This document shows, in pieces, positions 1 through 9,424 of a DNA stretch of 64,000 bases. Under the pieces are notes generated by a model. It ran no database searches and was not told the DNA's origin. It saw only the letters and a list, made by a program, of their open reading frames with translations. The stretch covers positions 102,312 through 166,311 of the forward strand of contig JBAXKJ010000008.1 of NCBI GenBank assembly GCA_037137375.1, written 5' to 3'. Positions within the stretch are counted from its first letter, which is position 1. Every line of letters begins with the position of its first letter. This DNA comes from CAINVV01 sp037137375. Lineage in GTDB: Bacteria > Bacteroidota > Bacteroidia > Bacteroidales > Prolixibacteraceae. A program made the translations under genes and the position numbers.

Positions 1-2
1 TC

Positions 3-950
3 AACTCACAGCGTCTGGGCAATAAGATCATCAACCTCGACCATCTGTCAAAAGCCTTCGGTGATGTCATTATCCTGAAAGACTTCAGTTACAAATTTGC
101 ACGACTGGAAAAAATTGGAATTGTCGGGAAAAACGGTTCCGGAAAGAGTACTTTTCTGAACTTGCTGACAGGCGCTTATCCTGCAGACAGCGGCAAAATG
201 GATACCGGAGAAACAGTTCAGTTCGGCTATTTCAGACAAGATGGAATTCAATTCTCACCTGAAGACAGGGTCATAGATATCATCAAGGAGATTGCAGAAG
301 TGGTGGAAATGGGTGACGGCTCCAAATTATCTGCCTCTCAATTTCTTAACTATTTTCTCTTCCCACCGGAAACACAATATTCTTTTGTAGGCAAGCTGAG
401 CGGCGGGGAGAAACGCAGGTTATATCTTTGCACGATCCTGATGCGTAATCCCAATTTTCTGATTCTCGATGAGCCCACCAACGATTTGGATATCATGACA
501 CTAAACGTCCTGGAGGATTATCTTAGATCATTTAAGGGATGTACGATTGTGGTCTCCCATGACCGTTTCTTCATGGATAAAATTGTCGATCATCTATTTG
601 TATTTGAGGGCAACGGAGTCATCAAAGATTTCCCCGGAAACTATTCCGATTACCGCGACTGGGCTGAAGAGAAGTCAAAGGCGAAACAAGTTGTTGTCAA
701 AACAGAAAAACCCATCCGGGAAAAACCTGCCACCGAGAAGAAAAAATTAAGCTTCAAGGAAAAAAAGGAGCTGGATGAGCTGGAAAAAGATATTTCTGAT
801 CTTGAAAAAGAGAAAAAAATTCTGGAGGAAGATCTCAATTCAGGTCTACTAGCAGCCGATTTATTGCACAAAAAATCGTTGCGTTACAGTGAAGTCACCT
901 CTTTGCTCGAAGAGAAGGAGATGCGCTGGCTGGAATTAAGCGATTTTTAA
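3..950 (+). CDS. ABC-F family ATPase, 3' part (5' end outside window)
   Basis: The reading frame is open from base 3 to the TAA at 948-950, so the first half of the gene lies outside the window. What remains is the second ABC domain, with a Walker A motif GKNGSGKST near bases 130-156, the signature LSGGEKRR near 397 and a Walker B LILDEPTND near 460. It ends in a lysine- and glutamate-rich coiled-coil tail. Two fused ATPase domains without membrane segments and with such a tail are typical of ABC-F proteins, which act on the ribosome in translation or in antibiotic protection. The subfamily (Uup-like or other) cannot be fixed from half a protein. The stop overlaps the stop of the convergent threonine synthase gene by 4 bases. 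Confidence 0.9.
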   Translation, partial: NSQRLGNKIINLDHLSKAFGDVIILKDFSYKFARLEKIGIVGKNGSGKSTFLNLLTGAYPADSGKMDTGETVQFGYFRQDGIQFSPEDRVIDIIKEIAEVVEMGDGSKLSASQFLNYFLFPPETQYSFVGKLSGGEKRRLYLCTILMRNPNFLILDEPTNDLDIMTLNVLEDYLRSFKGCTIVVSHDRFFMDKIVDHLFVFEGNGVIKDFPGNYSDYRDWAEEKSKAKQVVVKTEKPIREKPATEKKKLSFKEKKELDELEKDISDLEKEKKILEEDLNSGLLAADLLHKKSLRYSEVTSLLEEKEMRWLELSDF

Positions 951-2248
951 GATTCTACAGAAAGCAGGTAATTCCTGAACTCCTCAAATCCGGTACCTAT
1001 TTCGACTGTTTTCTTCTCCCCTTTCATGAACTCCTTAAGCCGCTCTGGCATCGGAACATTGCCCTTACCAATAATTTCTTCCACTGTTTCAGTGAATTTT
1101 GCCGGGTGGGCAGTCTCCAGAAAGATCCCGGTTTCACCCTGCTGCAACTGTTCCTTCAATGCACGATAAGCAACAGTACCATGAGGATCAGGCAAATAGC
1201 CACTCCGATGATAGCACTCTGCCAGGCTTTCCCTAATCTGTTCGTCCGAATAGGTTGTGCCCGACATCACCGCACTAATTCGGCTGTGATCGTGTCCATA
1301 AAGATCCAGAATTCTGGCAAAATTACTAGGGTCGCCGACATCCATGGCATTGGCAATCGTGGTAACGGACGGTTTTGTCTTGTAGTTTCCTGATTTTAAA
1401 TAATTGAAAACCACATCATTACTATTATTGGCAGCAATAAAACGATGGACCGGTAGTCCCATGATGTTGGCAATAAGACCTGCCGTCAGGTTTCCAAAAT
1501 TACCGCTTGGAACAGAGAATACAACCTTTGGCGAATTTACTTTTAACTGTGACACAGCATTAAAATAGTAGAAAGCCTGGGGTAGGAACCGGGCGACATT
1601 GATCGAATTGGCAGATGTCAGCACCATTTTTCTTTGAAGCTCCGCATCCATGAAAGCGGACTTTACCAATGCCTGACAATCGTCGAATGAGCCATCGACC
1701 TCGAGGGCGGTGATATTCTGTCCAAGCGTGACAAATTGCATTTCCTGAATTTCGCTCACCTTCCCTTTTGGATAAAGCACATGCACCCTGATGCCTTCAA
1801 TTCCCAAAAAACCATTAGCTACAGCACTGCCAGTATCGCCCGATGTCGCAACAAGAACATGGACAACATTTTTTTCTTCCTTTAAAAAATAGGAAAGCAT
1901 TCTGGCCATGAACCTTGCACCAACATCTTTAAAGGCAAGAGTTGGACCATGAAATAACTCAAGCGAATAAATATCCTTATCAACTTCAACCAGTGGAGTA
2001 TTGAAACTAAGTGTTTCATAAACAATCTCTTGTAATTGATCTAATGGAATATCTTCACCAAAAAGATTCCTTGCCACCTCGAAAGCCATTCTTTGAAAAG
2101 TCATTTCAGGCAGCTGAGCAAAGAATACCTGGTCGAGTTGAAGAATCCTTTCCGGCATATAAAGACCACGATCAGGCGCCAGGCCTTTGGTGACGGCTGT
2201 TCGCAAATCTACCTCTGGCGATTGTTTATTAGTGCTGTAATATTTCAT
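947..2248 (-). CDS. thrC: Threonine synthase
   Basis: This 433-residue PLP enzyme converts O-phosphohomoserine to threonine in the cytoplasm. The N-terminus (MKYYSTNKQSPEVDL) is the usual start of long-form bacterial threonine synthases. The PLP lysine lies in GPTLAFKDVGARF, and the phosphate-binding loop SGDTGSAVANG follows. Length fits the family. It is the last gene of thrA-apgM-thrC: its start codon touches the end of apgM (base 2248 is shared), so translation is probably coupled. It is convergent with the ABC-F gene. Confidence 0.96.
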   Translation of the reverse strand: MKYYSTNKQSPEVDLRTAVTKGLAPDRGLYMPERILQLDQVFFAQLPEMTFQRMAFEVARNLFGEDIPLDQLQEIVYETLSFNTPLVEVDKDIYSLELFHGPTLAFKDVGARFMARMLSYFLKEEKNVVHVLVATSGDTGSAVANGFLGIEGIRVHVLYPKGKVSEIQEMQFVTLGQNITALEVDGSFDDCQALVKSAFMDAELQRKMVLTSANSINVARFLPQAFYYFNAVSQLKVNSPKVVFSVPSGNFGNLTAGLIANIMGLPVHRFIAANNSNDVVFNYLKSGNYKTKPSVTTIANAMDVGDPSNFARILDLYGHDHSRISAVMSGTTYSDEQIRESLAECYHRSGYLPDPHGTVAYRALKEQLQQGETGIFLETAHPAKFTETVEEIIGKGNVPMPERLKEFMKGEKKTVEIGTGFEEFRNYLLSVES

Positions 2249-3456
2249 TAGAGATTTAAAAACTTTTTCATGAATTGTGAGCCCTTCAATTCTCCATAAC
2301 CTCCTAGCAAAGCTGCCTTTTCATCGTAACGTTCAACGCTGTCAGGTGTTTCGCCCGGGCAATAGATGACAAAAGGAACTGCCTCCCGGGTATGGGTCCT
2401 AAGTTTCCATGGGGTAGGATGATCGGGAAGAAGAGCAATTGTGACCGGTTCTGTCATTTTCGAACACTCCTCCATCAAGTATTTCAGAATCCTTTCATCG
2501 AGGTATTCGATGGTGCGGACCTTCAGATCCAGGTCCCCCTCGTGGCCGGCTTCATCGCTGGCTTCCACATGCAGGTAGACGAAATCATGATCCTCAAGGG
2601 CTTTGATGGCTGCTTTAGCCTTCCCCTCATAATTCGTATCGTACAGTCCGGTAGCGCCTTCAACTTTTATCACATCCAGTCCTGCATAGACACCAATACC
2701 TTGAATGAGGTCGACGGCGGAGATGACGGCTCCATTTTGCACTCCGAAGAGTTCTTTCAGGCTTTTCATGGCTGGTTTGTAGCCGGGAGACCAGGGCCAG
2801 ATTGAGTTGGCCGGTTCTTTGCCAAGCGATTTCCTGGTAAGGTTAACAGGATGATTCTGCAATAATTCCTGCGAACGAAGCATGAGATCGTTCAAGAGGC
2901 GCGCCGTTTCCTGCCCATGCGAATTAGATTCACGAGGTAATAATGGTTGGTATTTCTTCCCGGGAACATCGTGGGGAGGCGTGCAAATAAGATTTTTGTT
3001 TCCTCCTTTGATAACCAAAAGGTGCCGATAGGATACACCCGTGTAAAATTGGACTAAGTCGCTGCCTAGATGCTCATTAAGGTGTCGTATCAGCACATCA
3101 GCCTCTACTGTGGAAATATGTCCGGCAGAGTGATTCAAAATGATATCTCCGGTTAATGTGACCAGGTTGCAACGCATAGCCAGATCATCAGCCCGCAATT
3201 CTACTCCAATGCTGGCGGCCTCAATCACACCTCTTCCTTCATAAACTGCTTCCACATCGTAGCCAAGAACGGCAAGGTTGGCCACCTCGCTGCCGGGATG
3301 CAGGGACTCAGGAATGGTCTTGAGGGTACCGCTTCGTCCAAGTGCAGCCAAACGGTCCATATGAGGGGTATTGGCCAGCATCAGCGGAGTCTTGCCTCCA
3401 CATTCGTCTTGTGGCTGATCAGACATGCCATCACCCAATAAAATGATATATTTCAT
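2248..3456 (-). CDS. ApgM-type cofactor-independent phosphoglycerate mutase family; probable homoserine kinase
   Basis: This 402-residue protein belongs to the alkaline-phosphatase superfamily branch that contains archaeal-type phosphoglycerate mutase (ApgM). It has the metal-binding start KYIILLGDGMSDQP and the nucleophile-side motif GSEVANLAVLGYD. ATG at 3456 is chosen: it follows the thrA stop by one base and opens directly on the conserved strand. A TTG start at 3471 would add five residues overlapping thrA. Lying between aspartokinase/homoserine dehydrogenase and threonine synthase, where no GHMP-type ThrB is present, it most likely phosphorylates homoserine. That role is inferred from position; mutase activity cannot be excluded. 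Confidence 0.88.
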   Translation of the reverse strand: MKYIILLGDGMSDQPQDECGGKTPLMLANTPHMDRLAALGRSGTLKTIPESLHPGSEVANLAVLGYDVEAVYEGRGVIEAASIGVELRADDLAMRCNLVTLTGDIILNHSAGHISTVEADVLIRHLNEHLGSDLVQFYTGVSYRHLLVIKGGNKNLICTPPHDVPGKKYQPLLPRESNSHGQETARLLNDLMLRSQELLQNHPVNLTRKSLGKEPANSIWPWSPGYKPAMKSLKELFGVQNGAVISAVDLIQGIGVYAGLDVIKVEGATGLYDTNYEGKAKAAIKALEDHDFVYLHVEASDEAGHEGDLDLKVRTIEYLDERILKYLMEECSKMTEPVTIALLPDHPTPWKLRTHTREAVPFVIYCPGETPDSVERYDEKAALLGGYGELKGSQFMKKFLNL

Positions 3457-3457
3457 A

Positions 3458-5884
3458 TTAAATATTAGCAACTTTGATTAGATCCGCAAAAACGCCGGCA
3501 GCCGTAACAGCTGCTCCTGCCCCGTATCCTTTAATCAGCATCGGAGACTCATTATATCTTTCCGTGGTGAGCAAGACAATATTGTTACTCCCTTCCAGAT
3601 CGTAAAAAGGATGACCAGGTCCCACCGACTGCAACGAGACAGATGCCCGCCCCTCTTCCATTAGTCCGACGAAACGCCATTTCTTCTTTTCTTTTTCGAG
3701 GACAATCCTTTCAGCCTCAAAATAATCATCCATCTCATGTATATCCCGCCAGAAATCATCGAGTGTGGATTCAAAATAACGATCCGGGATGAAACGTTTC
3801 TGCACCACATCCTCCTGACTTAGTTTGTACCCTGATTCCCTTCCCAGGATCACCAGCTTCCTGACCACATCAACGCCACTCAGATCAATACGCGGATCGG
3901 GTTCCGAGAATCCCTTTTCTTTCGACATCCGGATGGCAGTGCTCAAAGGGATTTCACTGCTAAGGGTGTTGAATATAAAATTCAGGGTACCGGAAAGAAC
4001 TGCTTCAATCCTTACGATGCGATCACCGGAACGCATCAGATCGTTGATTGTTGAGATGAGAGGCAAGCCGGCACCTACATTGGTTTCAAAGAGATATTTG
4101 ACACCATGGTTCGCCGCCAATTCCTTCAACTCCCTGTAAGCCAGGAAATCGGATGAGGCCGCAACTTTATTTGCAGCAACAATGGAGATAAAATTATTAA
4201 GGATGGTCCGGTATTGATCAGCTACTTTTTTCTCAGCAGTGCAATCGACAAACACAGAATTAAACATATTCATATCAACCATCCGGCTGCAGAAACCATT
4301 CATATCAGACTTTTCAGCCTCTTCGCCTGAAAGCAGTTTCGCAATAGAATCCGGTTCCAGACCTTCCCTGTTGAAAATCATCTTCCGAGAATTGGCGACC
4401 CCACAAATGCGAAGCAACAAACGGTGCTCCTTTTGCAACTTCAACTGCTGTTGATTGATCTGTTTGATCAGATCGCGGCCTACTGTACCAATGCCTACCA
4501 GGAAGATATTTAATTCGATAAATGGTGACAGGAAAAATGATTCGTGAACAACATTCAATGTCTTCCTTAAGTCAGACTTTTTGACGACCCATGAGATATT
4601 CTGTTCGGAGGCTCCCTGCGCAATGGCAACCACGTTGATACCATTTTTGCCAATGGTAAAAAACAACTTACCAGCAATTCCCGCAGAGTGCTTCATGTTC
4701 TCTCCGACAATTGCTACGATACAAAGATCTTCCTCACTACTGATTTTATTGATCAATCCGGAGAAAATTTCTCGCTCAAACTCCTTTTGAATGGCAGATT
4801 CAGCAATTTTACCCCGGGTAGAGTCAATGGCAAAGCTGATGGAATTTTCTGATGATGCCTGGGAAATCAGAATGACATTGATATCCTCTTTCGCCAGGGC
4901 GCCGAACAGTCTCATGGCAATCCCTGTAACACCAACCATTCCGAGTCCCTGAACTGTGAAAAGGGAAATTCCGTCAATGGAAGAGATACCTTTGATAGGA
5001 TGTTCGGCGATACGCTGATCGAATTTCCCGATAATTGTACCTTCGGCTGAAGGATTCATGGTATTCTTTATCTGAACCGGAATCGATTTCTGATACACAG
5101 GGAGTATCGTTGGCGGATATATCACTTTGGCTCCAAAATGTGATAATTCCAATGCTTCGCTGTAAGTGAGTTGAGGAATAGGATAAGCCTTGCTGATGAC
5201 CCTTGGGTCGGCAGTCATGAAGCCATCCACATCCGTCCATATTTCGAGTTTCTCCGCATTCAAAGCAGCCGCGAAAAGCGCAGCCGTATAATCTGAACCT
5301 CCTCTTCCAAGTGTGGTCACGGTACCATCGGCGGAGGTTGAAATAAATCCCGGGGCAACAGCAATCCTTTTTAATCCGGAGCACACCTTGCTGATCTGCT
5401 CATAGGTGACGGAAAAATCAACATTGGCCCTACCATGGTTGCTGTCGGTCCGGATAAGGGCCGCACTATCAATTAATTCGGCATGCAGAAACCTTGAAAT
5501 AAAATTCGAGGAAAGACGTTCTCCAAACCCAAGCACTTTGTCAAGCGTCTTAGGGGTAAGTTCACCAATCAACCTGATTCCCTGAAGGATTTTCTCCAAT
5601 TCATCGAAAAGGCTTTTCAGATTAATCCTGACTTCAGCGATTGTATTCTGATCGAAGAGACCTGACAAAATTCTCTCGTGACGTGACCATATTTCCTCCA
5701 GGAAGGAAGTTACTTCATTACCTTTTGCCCCGGCGGTTGCTGCAGCCAGAAGAAGATCAGTGACCCCTCCAACGGCGCTGACGACCACGATCAGTTCTGT
5801 ATTCTGATTTCGAACTATTTCTTCAATTTTCTTGATGTTTTCAACGGAACCTACGGATGTTCCACCGAATTTTATTACTTTCAT
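3458..5884 (-). CDS. thrA: Bifunctional aspartokinase / homoserine dehydrogenase
   Basis: This 808-residue fusion catalyses the first and third steps from aspartate towards threonine. The N-terminal kinase domain opens with KFGGTSVGS at residues 5-13 and has TTLGRGGSDYTA near 190. A regulatory ACT region follows (about 310-450), and the NAD(P)-binding dehydrogenase domain starts near 460 with VGIGTVGRDL and contains AANKVAASSD. Length matches ThrA/MetL fusions. It leads the three-gene threonine operon. The ACT repeats suggest feedback control by threonine, as known for this family. The 106 bases upstream hold the recA terminator but no clear leader peptide. Confidence 0.96.
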   Translation of the reverse strand: MKVIKFGGTSVGSVENIKKIEEIVRNQNTELIVVVSAVGGVTDLLLAAATAGAKGNEVTSFLEEIWSRHERILSGLFDQNTIAEVRINLKSLFDELEKILQGIRLIGELTPKTLDKVLGFGERLSSNFISRFLHAELIDSAALIRTDSNHGRANVDFSVTYEQISKVCSGLKRIAVAPGFISTSADGTVTTLGRGGSDYTAALFAAALNAEKLEIWTDVDGFMTADPRVISKAYPIPQLTYSEALELSHFGAKVIYPPTILPVYQKSIPVQIKNTMNPSAEGTIIGKFDQRIAEHPIKGISSIDGISLFTVQGLGMVGVTGIAMRLFGALAKEDINVILISQASSENSISFAIDSTRGKIAESAIQKEFEREIFSGLINKISSEEDLCIVAIVGENMKHSAGIAGKLFFTIGKNGINVVAIAQGASEQNISWVVKKSDLRKTLNVVHESFFLSPFIELNIFLVGIGTVGRDLIKQINQQQLKLQKEHRLLLRICGVANSRKMIFNREGLEPDSIAKLLSGEEAEKSDMNGFCSRMVDMNMFNSVFVDCTAEKKVADQYRTILNNFISIVAANKVAASSDFLAYRELKELAANHGVKYLFETNVGAGLPLISTINDLMRSGDRIVRIEAVLSGTLNFIFNTLSSEIPLSTAIRMSKEKGFSEPDPRIDLSGVDVVRKLVILGRESGYKLSQEDVVQKRFIPDRYFESTLDDFWRDIHEMDDYFEAERIVLEKEKKKWRFVGLMEEGRASVSLQSVGPGHPFYDLEGSNNIVLLTTERYNESPMLIKGYGAGAAVTAAGVFADLIKVANI

Positions 5885-5931
5885 GAGGCTTTACCTTATA
5901 AATTAACACAATTACCAAACCGCAAATGTCC

Positions 5932-5968
5932 AAAAAAAATCTGAACCGAAGGTGTCCCGGTTCAGATT
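5932..5968 (-). terminator. Rho-independent terminator of recA
   Basis: On the minus strand an 11-base stem AATCTGAACCG / CGGTTCAGATT with a 9-base loop is followed directly by a run of eight T. It lies 23 bases after the recA stop and before thrA, separating the two minus-strand operons. Confidence 0.9.
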
Positions 5969-5990
5969 TCGTAATATTTTCACATTAACT

Positions 5991-7031
5991 TTAAATCTCA
6001 AGTGACGGTGTATAATTCTTAATGATCTTCTTTTCGATCTCTTCGGCTAGTTCAGGATTGTCTTTTAAGAGTGCCTTGACCGATTCACGTCCCTGACCGA
6101 TTTTGGTCTCACCATAGCTGAACCAGGACCCACTTTTCTTAATAATATTCAGTTCAACTCCAAGGTCAATGATCTCACCTATCTTTGAAATACCTTCACC
6201 GAAGATGATATCAAACTCTGCCTTACGAAAAGGTGGCGCGATCTTGTTTTTCACAATCTTGACCCGGGTATGGTTTCCCTGAACCTCTTCCCCTTCTTTC
6301 AGCTGACCGATCTTCCTGATATCCACGCGGACTGAGGCATAAAATTTGAGTGCGTTACCACCGGTAGTCGTTTCTGGATTCCCAAACATCACCCCGATTT
6401 TTTCACGTAACTGATTGATGAAAATGCAGCAGGTCTTTGTCTTGCTGATACTGGCAGTAAGTTTTCGAAGTGCCTGTGACATAAGCCTGGCTTGCAATCC
6501 CATTTTGGAATCCCCCATTTCACCTTCGATTTCAGCCTTAGGAGTCAGTGCGGCAACAGAGTCAATGACGATAATATCTATTGCGCCTGACCTGATCAGG
6601 TTGTCAGCAATCTCCAATGCCTGCTCTCCGTTATCCGGCTGAGAAATCAGCAAATCGTTGATGTTCACGCCAAGCTTGGTCGCATATGAAGTGTCGAAAG
6701 CGTGTTCGGCATCGATGATGGCCGCTATGCCTCCCTGTTTTTGAGCTTCGGCAATAGCATGGATTGCGAGGGTCGTTTTCCCCGAAGATTCTGGACCAAA
6801 AATCTCAATCACACGGCCTTTCGGGTAACCGCCGATTCCCAGTGCAAGATCCAGTGCAATGGAACCTGAACTTATGGCAGCGACATCGTCGACAGGCTTG
6901 TCGCCCAATCGCATGATAGAACCTTTGCCATAACTCTTTTCAATCTTGTCCATTGTCAGTTGCAATGCTTTCAACTTTTCCAGGTTTACTGCCTTGTCGG
7001 CAGCAATACCCTTTGCTTCATCTTTTGCCAT
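5991..7031 (-). CDS. recA: Recombinase RecA
   Basis: This 346-residue RecA forms filaments on single-stranded DNA, drives strand exchange and triggers LexA-type cleavage where present. Visible signatures are the N-terminal EKSYGKGSIMRLGD, Walker A GPESSGKTT at residues 79-87, the Walker B region IDIIVIDSVAAL, and the DNA-binding loop segment METTTGG-like as NPETTTGGNALKFYASVR. Length is normal. It lies 10 bases downstream of the peroxiredoxin gene and is probably cotranscribed with it from the promoter at 7535-7564. No SOS-box-like inverted repeat is evident between them. Confidence 0.98.
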   Translation of the reverse strand: MAKDEAKGIAADKAVNLEKLKALQLTMDKIEKSYGKGSIMRLGDKPVDDVAAISSGSIALDLALGIGGYPKGRVIEIFGPESSGKTTLAIHAIAEAQKQGGIAAIIDAEHAFDTSYATKLGVNINDLLISQPDNGEQALEIADNLIRSGAIDIIVIDSVAALTPKAEIEGEMGDSKMGLQARLMSQALRKLTASISKTKTCCIFINQLREKIGVMFGNPETTTGGNALKFYASVRVDIRKIGQLKEGEEVQGNHTRVKIVKNKIAPPFRKAEFDIIFGEGISKIGEIIDLGVELNIIKKSGSWFSYGETKIGQGRESVKALLKDNPELAEEIEKKIIKNYTPSLEI

Positions 7032-7041
7032 TATATATAAT

Positions 7042-7506
7042 TTAAATATTTATCTCTTTTACAATTTGTTCCGTATGATTTTTGGTATCTACCTTCTTGA
7101 AAATCTTCTCAATAACTCCGTTTTCATTGATCACAAAAGTAGTCCTGATGACTCCCATGTAAGGCTTGCCATAATTCATCTTCTCCCCCCATACACCAAA
7201 ATCCTGGAGAATCTTCTTTTCTGTATCGGCAATCAGATTAAAACGAAGACCGTATTTGTCGATAAATTTTTGATGAGAGGCAGAGCTGTCAGGGCTAACA
7301 CCGACTACTTCGTACCCTTTTGACAACCAAAAATCATAATTTGCACTTAAATCACATGATTCTGCCGTGCATCCCGGAGTATTGTCTTTCGGATAAAAGT
7401 AAAGAATCAATTTTTTACCCTTAAAATCGTTCAGTGAAATGGCGCTTCCATTCTGAGTCTTTCCCTCGAAATAAGGGGCAGCGGCGCCTTCTGTCAATTG
7501 TTCCAT
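7042..7506 (-). CDS. bcp: Thioredoxin-dependent thiol peroxidase (BCP-type peroxiredoxin)
   Basis: This 154-residue cytosolic peroxiredoxin reduces hydroperoxides. The peroxidatic cysteine is C46 in YPKDNTPGCTAESCDL and C51 is the resolving cysteine, the spacing of the BCP/PrxQ class. Length and the C-terminal VDTKNHTEQIV fit the family. It is the first gene of a bcp-recA unit, with recA starting 10 bases downstream. A well-formed Bacteroidota promoter lies 29 bases upstream. Pairing an oxidative-stress enzyme with recombination repair in one transcript suggests linked expression, which is an inference. Confidence 0.95.
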   Translation of the reverse strand: MEQLTEGAAAPYFEGKTQNGSAISLNDFKGKKLILYFYPKDNTPGCTAESCDLSANYDFWLSKGYEVVGVSPDSSASHQKFIDKYGLRFNLIADTEKKILQDFGVWGEKMNYGKPYMGVIRTTFVINENGVIEKIFKKVDTKNHTEQIVKEINI

Positions 7507-7534
7507 AATAATTTCTTTTAAATAGTGTACTTTA

Positions 7535-7564
7535 CAAATTTAAGTGAATCCGACCACTTTCAAA
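7535..7564 (-). promoter_or_regulatory. Bacteroidota sigma-type promoter for bcp-recA
   Basis: On the minus strand, -33 TTTG (7561-7564) is followed by an 18-base spacer and a perfect -7 TAAATTTG (7535-7542), matching TTTG-N19-TAnnTTTG. It ends 29 bases before the bcp start codon. Confidence 0.75.
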
Positions 7565-7615
7565 AATGCCGGAGGTTAATAAATCAATTATTATACGGTT
7601 ACCTGACAAATGGGT

Positions 7616-7623
7616 TATATTTG
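7616..7623 (+). promoter_or_regulatory. Probable -7 promoter element TATATTTG
   Basis: TATATTTG matches the TAnnTTTG -7 consensus and lies 36 bases before the ATG at 7659. No convincing -33 TTTG is seen at the usual spacing. Confidence 0.5.
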
Positions 7624-7658
7624 TATTTTTAGGCCGGATATCGCATGCTATTATCATC

Positions 7659-9386
7659 ATGAAAAAAGCCTTCTTTTCAATACATAACTTCGCAGTTGTA
7701 TTACTCCTCATAAGCTCATTTCAAACAACTTTTGGTCAGCAAAAGCTTGGAAAAGAGACCCTTGGTATTGACTATTTCAACCAGGGTAATTACGAAAAAG
7801 CCCTTCCCATATTCGCAAAACTTGCTCAGAGTTATTCAGACAATGCCATGTACAACTATTATTATGGTGTGTGTCTGATCAAGAATAATATTTTTGAGAC
7901 AGCCGCCAAAGAGGCGCTTCTGAATTCGGTTGTCGATAAGACGCCCGTCAACGCCAATTTCTACCTGGGCAATTATTTTCATGCCCTCGAAAATTGGCAG
8001 GAAGCCAAAGCTTTTTATGACAGATACGAAAAAGTAGGAACTAAACAAGAAAAAAGGGCCCTCAAATTTGACTATTTCGTCGATCTCTGCAACAAGAAGA
8101 ACAATCCTTTTAAACCTGTTAAAACTACCGATACCGCACTCTTCGGAGATTCACTTTTGAAACCACCGCCAAAAATTGACGAAAAGAATTTCCCTATCCC
8201 GGAAGCTCTTAAGAATGCGAGTTTTAATTTCCAGGTTAATGAAGTTTTGGCCTACCATGCCATCACTGATTTCCGCAGCGAAGCAAGTAAGATCCTCTTT
8301 ACCAAGGCTTGGATCTGCACCGGTAAAAACGATTCACTCGTTGCCCTTACTGATTCGCTAAGAAAAGTCCATGACAGCATAGCCCGGGTGGATACCCGAC
8401 TGGGGATCGTGCAACAGATCGTAGATTGTGAGCAGAAATCCTATCAGTTGATGCGCGACCGCGAAAAATTTCTGGATCAATCGCGGGTGAAAGAATCCGC
8501 CTATTGGGAAAGAGAAGGCACGAAGGCTGCCACATCCTATAATACCACCATCCTGGAAAGGGAAAATAAGTTGAATCAGGACAGGATCAAGGATGAAAAA
8601 TCCAGGGAAAACGTGCAGGAATCCAAAGTGACAGTCGTGCCGGAAGTCAGGAAAGAAAATATTCAGACTGCACCTGTGCAACCCCAGACTTCCCCTGCTG
8701 AAGCAAAAGACAGAAACTCGGAGACTGACGAACTGGTCTATAAAGTTCAGATTGGCGCTTTCAAAAATGGAGCGCTAACACCTTCATTTAAGACACTTTA
8801 TGCCAGGATCAGCAAGTTAAGGAAGATCGATAAATTCACGGATGCAAAGAAGTATGTCATTTATACCATTGGCAGTTTCACCCACTCAGTGGATGCCGAG
8901 AAAATGAAGGATCAGCTTATAAGGGAAGGGATAAAAGGGGCAAAGGTGGCATCCTTCAACAAGAAAGGTGAAAAAGCCACAAAGCCAGCCGCAATAGTAG
9001 TTTCCAAAAAAGATTCGGTGAAAAGTGTGGAGGCCATACCTCCATTAACTCCTCCGGGGGCTTCACAAGCGGGTACATCAGGCAAAAGCGTTGCCGTCGA
9101 AAATCTGATTTTCAAGGTACAGATTGGTTCATTCAGGAATGGAGTCGTCACCCCTTCTTTCAAGAAAATATATTTAAGAATCAGTAAATCAAATAAGATC
9201 AATAAATATACGGATTCCAGAAAATTCGAAATTTACACGATTGGTGATTTCCCTGCCTATGCCGATGCTACCAAGATGAAGGATCAAATGGTTCGGGAAG
9301 GCATTAAGGATGCATTCGTTGCAGCCTTTTTAAAGGGAGAAAGAATAAAGGTCTCGGAAGCGCTTAAACTTGCAGGAGGAAAATAA
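7659..9386 (+). CDS. Exported TPR protein with two C-terminal SPOR-type repeats
   Basis: The start is placed at ATG 7659 because it opens a signal peptide (MKKAFFSIHN, a hydrophobic core, then TTFGQ); the longer frame from 7566 would bury it and start before the -7 box. After the signal comes a TPR-like region (YFNQGNYEKALPIFAKLAQ), then a charged central segment. Two copies of a SPOR-like repeat of about 75 residues follow, at bases 8736-8960 and 9108-9333. Both start with KVQIG(A/S)F and end with YTIG.F....DA.KMKDQ and VA(A/S)F. SPOR domains bind denuded peptidoglycan, so a periplasmic role near the cell wall is likely. The exact function is unknown. Confidence 0.85.
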   Translation: MKKAFFSIHNFAVVLLLISSFQTTFGQQKLGKETLGIDYFNQGNYEKALPIFAKLAQSYSDNAMYNYYYGVCLIKNNIFETAAKEALLNSVVDKTPVNANFYLGNYFHALENWQEAKAFYDRYEKVGTKQEKRALKFDYFVDLCNKKNNPFKPVKTTDTALFGDSLLKPPPKIDEKNFPIPEALKNASFNFQVNEVLAYHAITDFRSEASKILFTKAWICTGKNDSLVALTDSLRKVHDSIARVDTRLGIVQQIVDCEQKSYQLMRDREKFLDQSRVKESAYWEREGTKAATSYNTTILERENKLNQDRIKDEKSRENVQESKVTVVPEVRKENIQTAPVQPQTSPAEAKDRNSETDELVYKVQIGAFKNGALTPSFKTLYARISKLRKIDKFTDAKKYVIYTIGSFTHSVDAEKMKDQLIREGIKGAKVASFNKKGEKATKPAAIVVSKKDSVKSVEAIPPLTPPGASQAGTSGKSVAVENLIFKVQIGSFRNGVVTPSFKKIYLRISKSNKINKYTDSRKFEIYTIGDFPAYADATKMKDQMVREGIKDAFVAAFLKGERIKVSEALKLAGGK

Positions 9387-9424
9387 ATTCATTTTCTTTG
9401 CACTAAGTATATTAAAGTACAGTA

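Noticed and set aside
4974..5384. A 136-codon minus-strand frame inside thrA
   Set aside because: It is out of frame with the strongly conserved aspartokinase region and has cysteine- and arginine-rich content typical of shadow frames.
5885..5931. Possible thr leader peptide and attenuator before thrA
   Set aside because: The hairpin there belongs to the recA terminator, and no short threonine- or isoleucine-rich frame precedes thrA.
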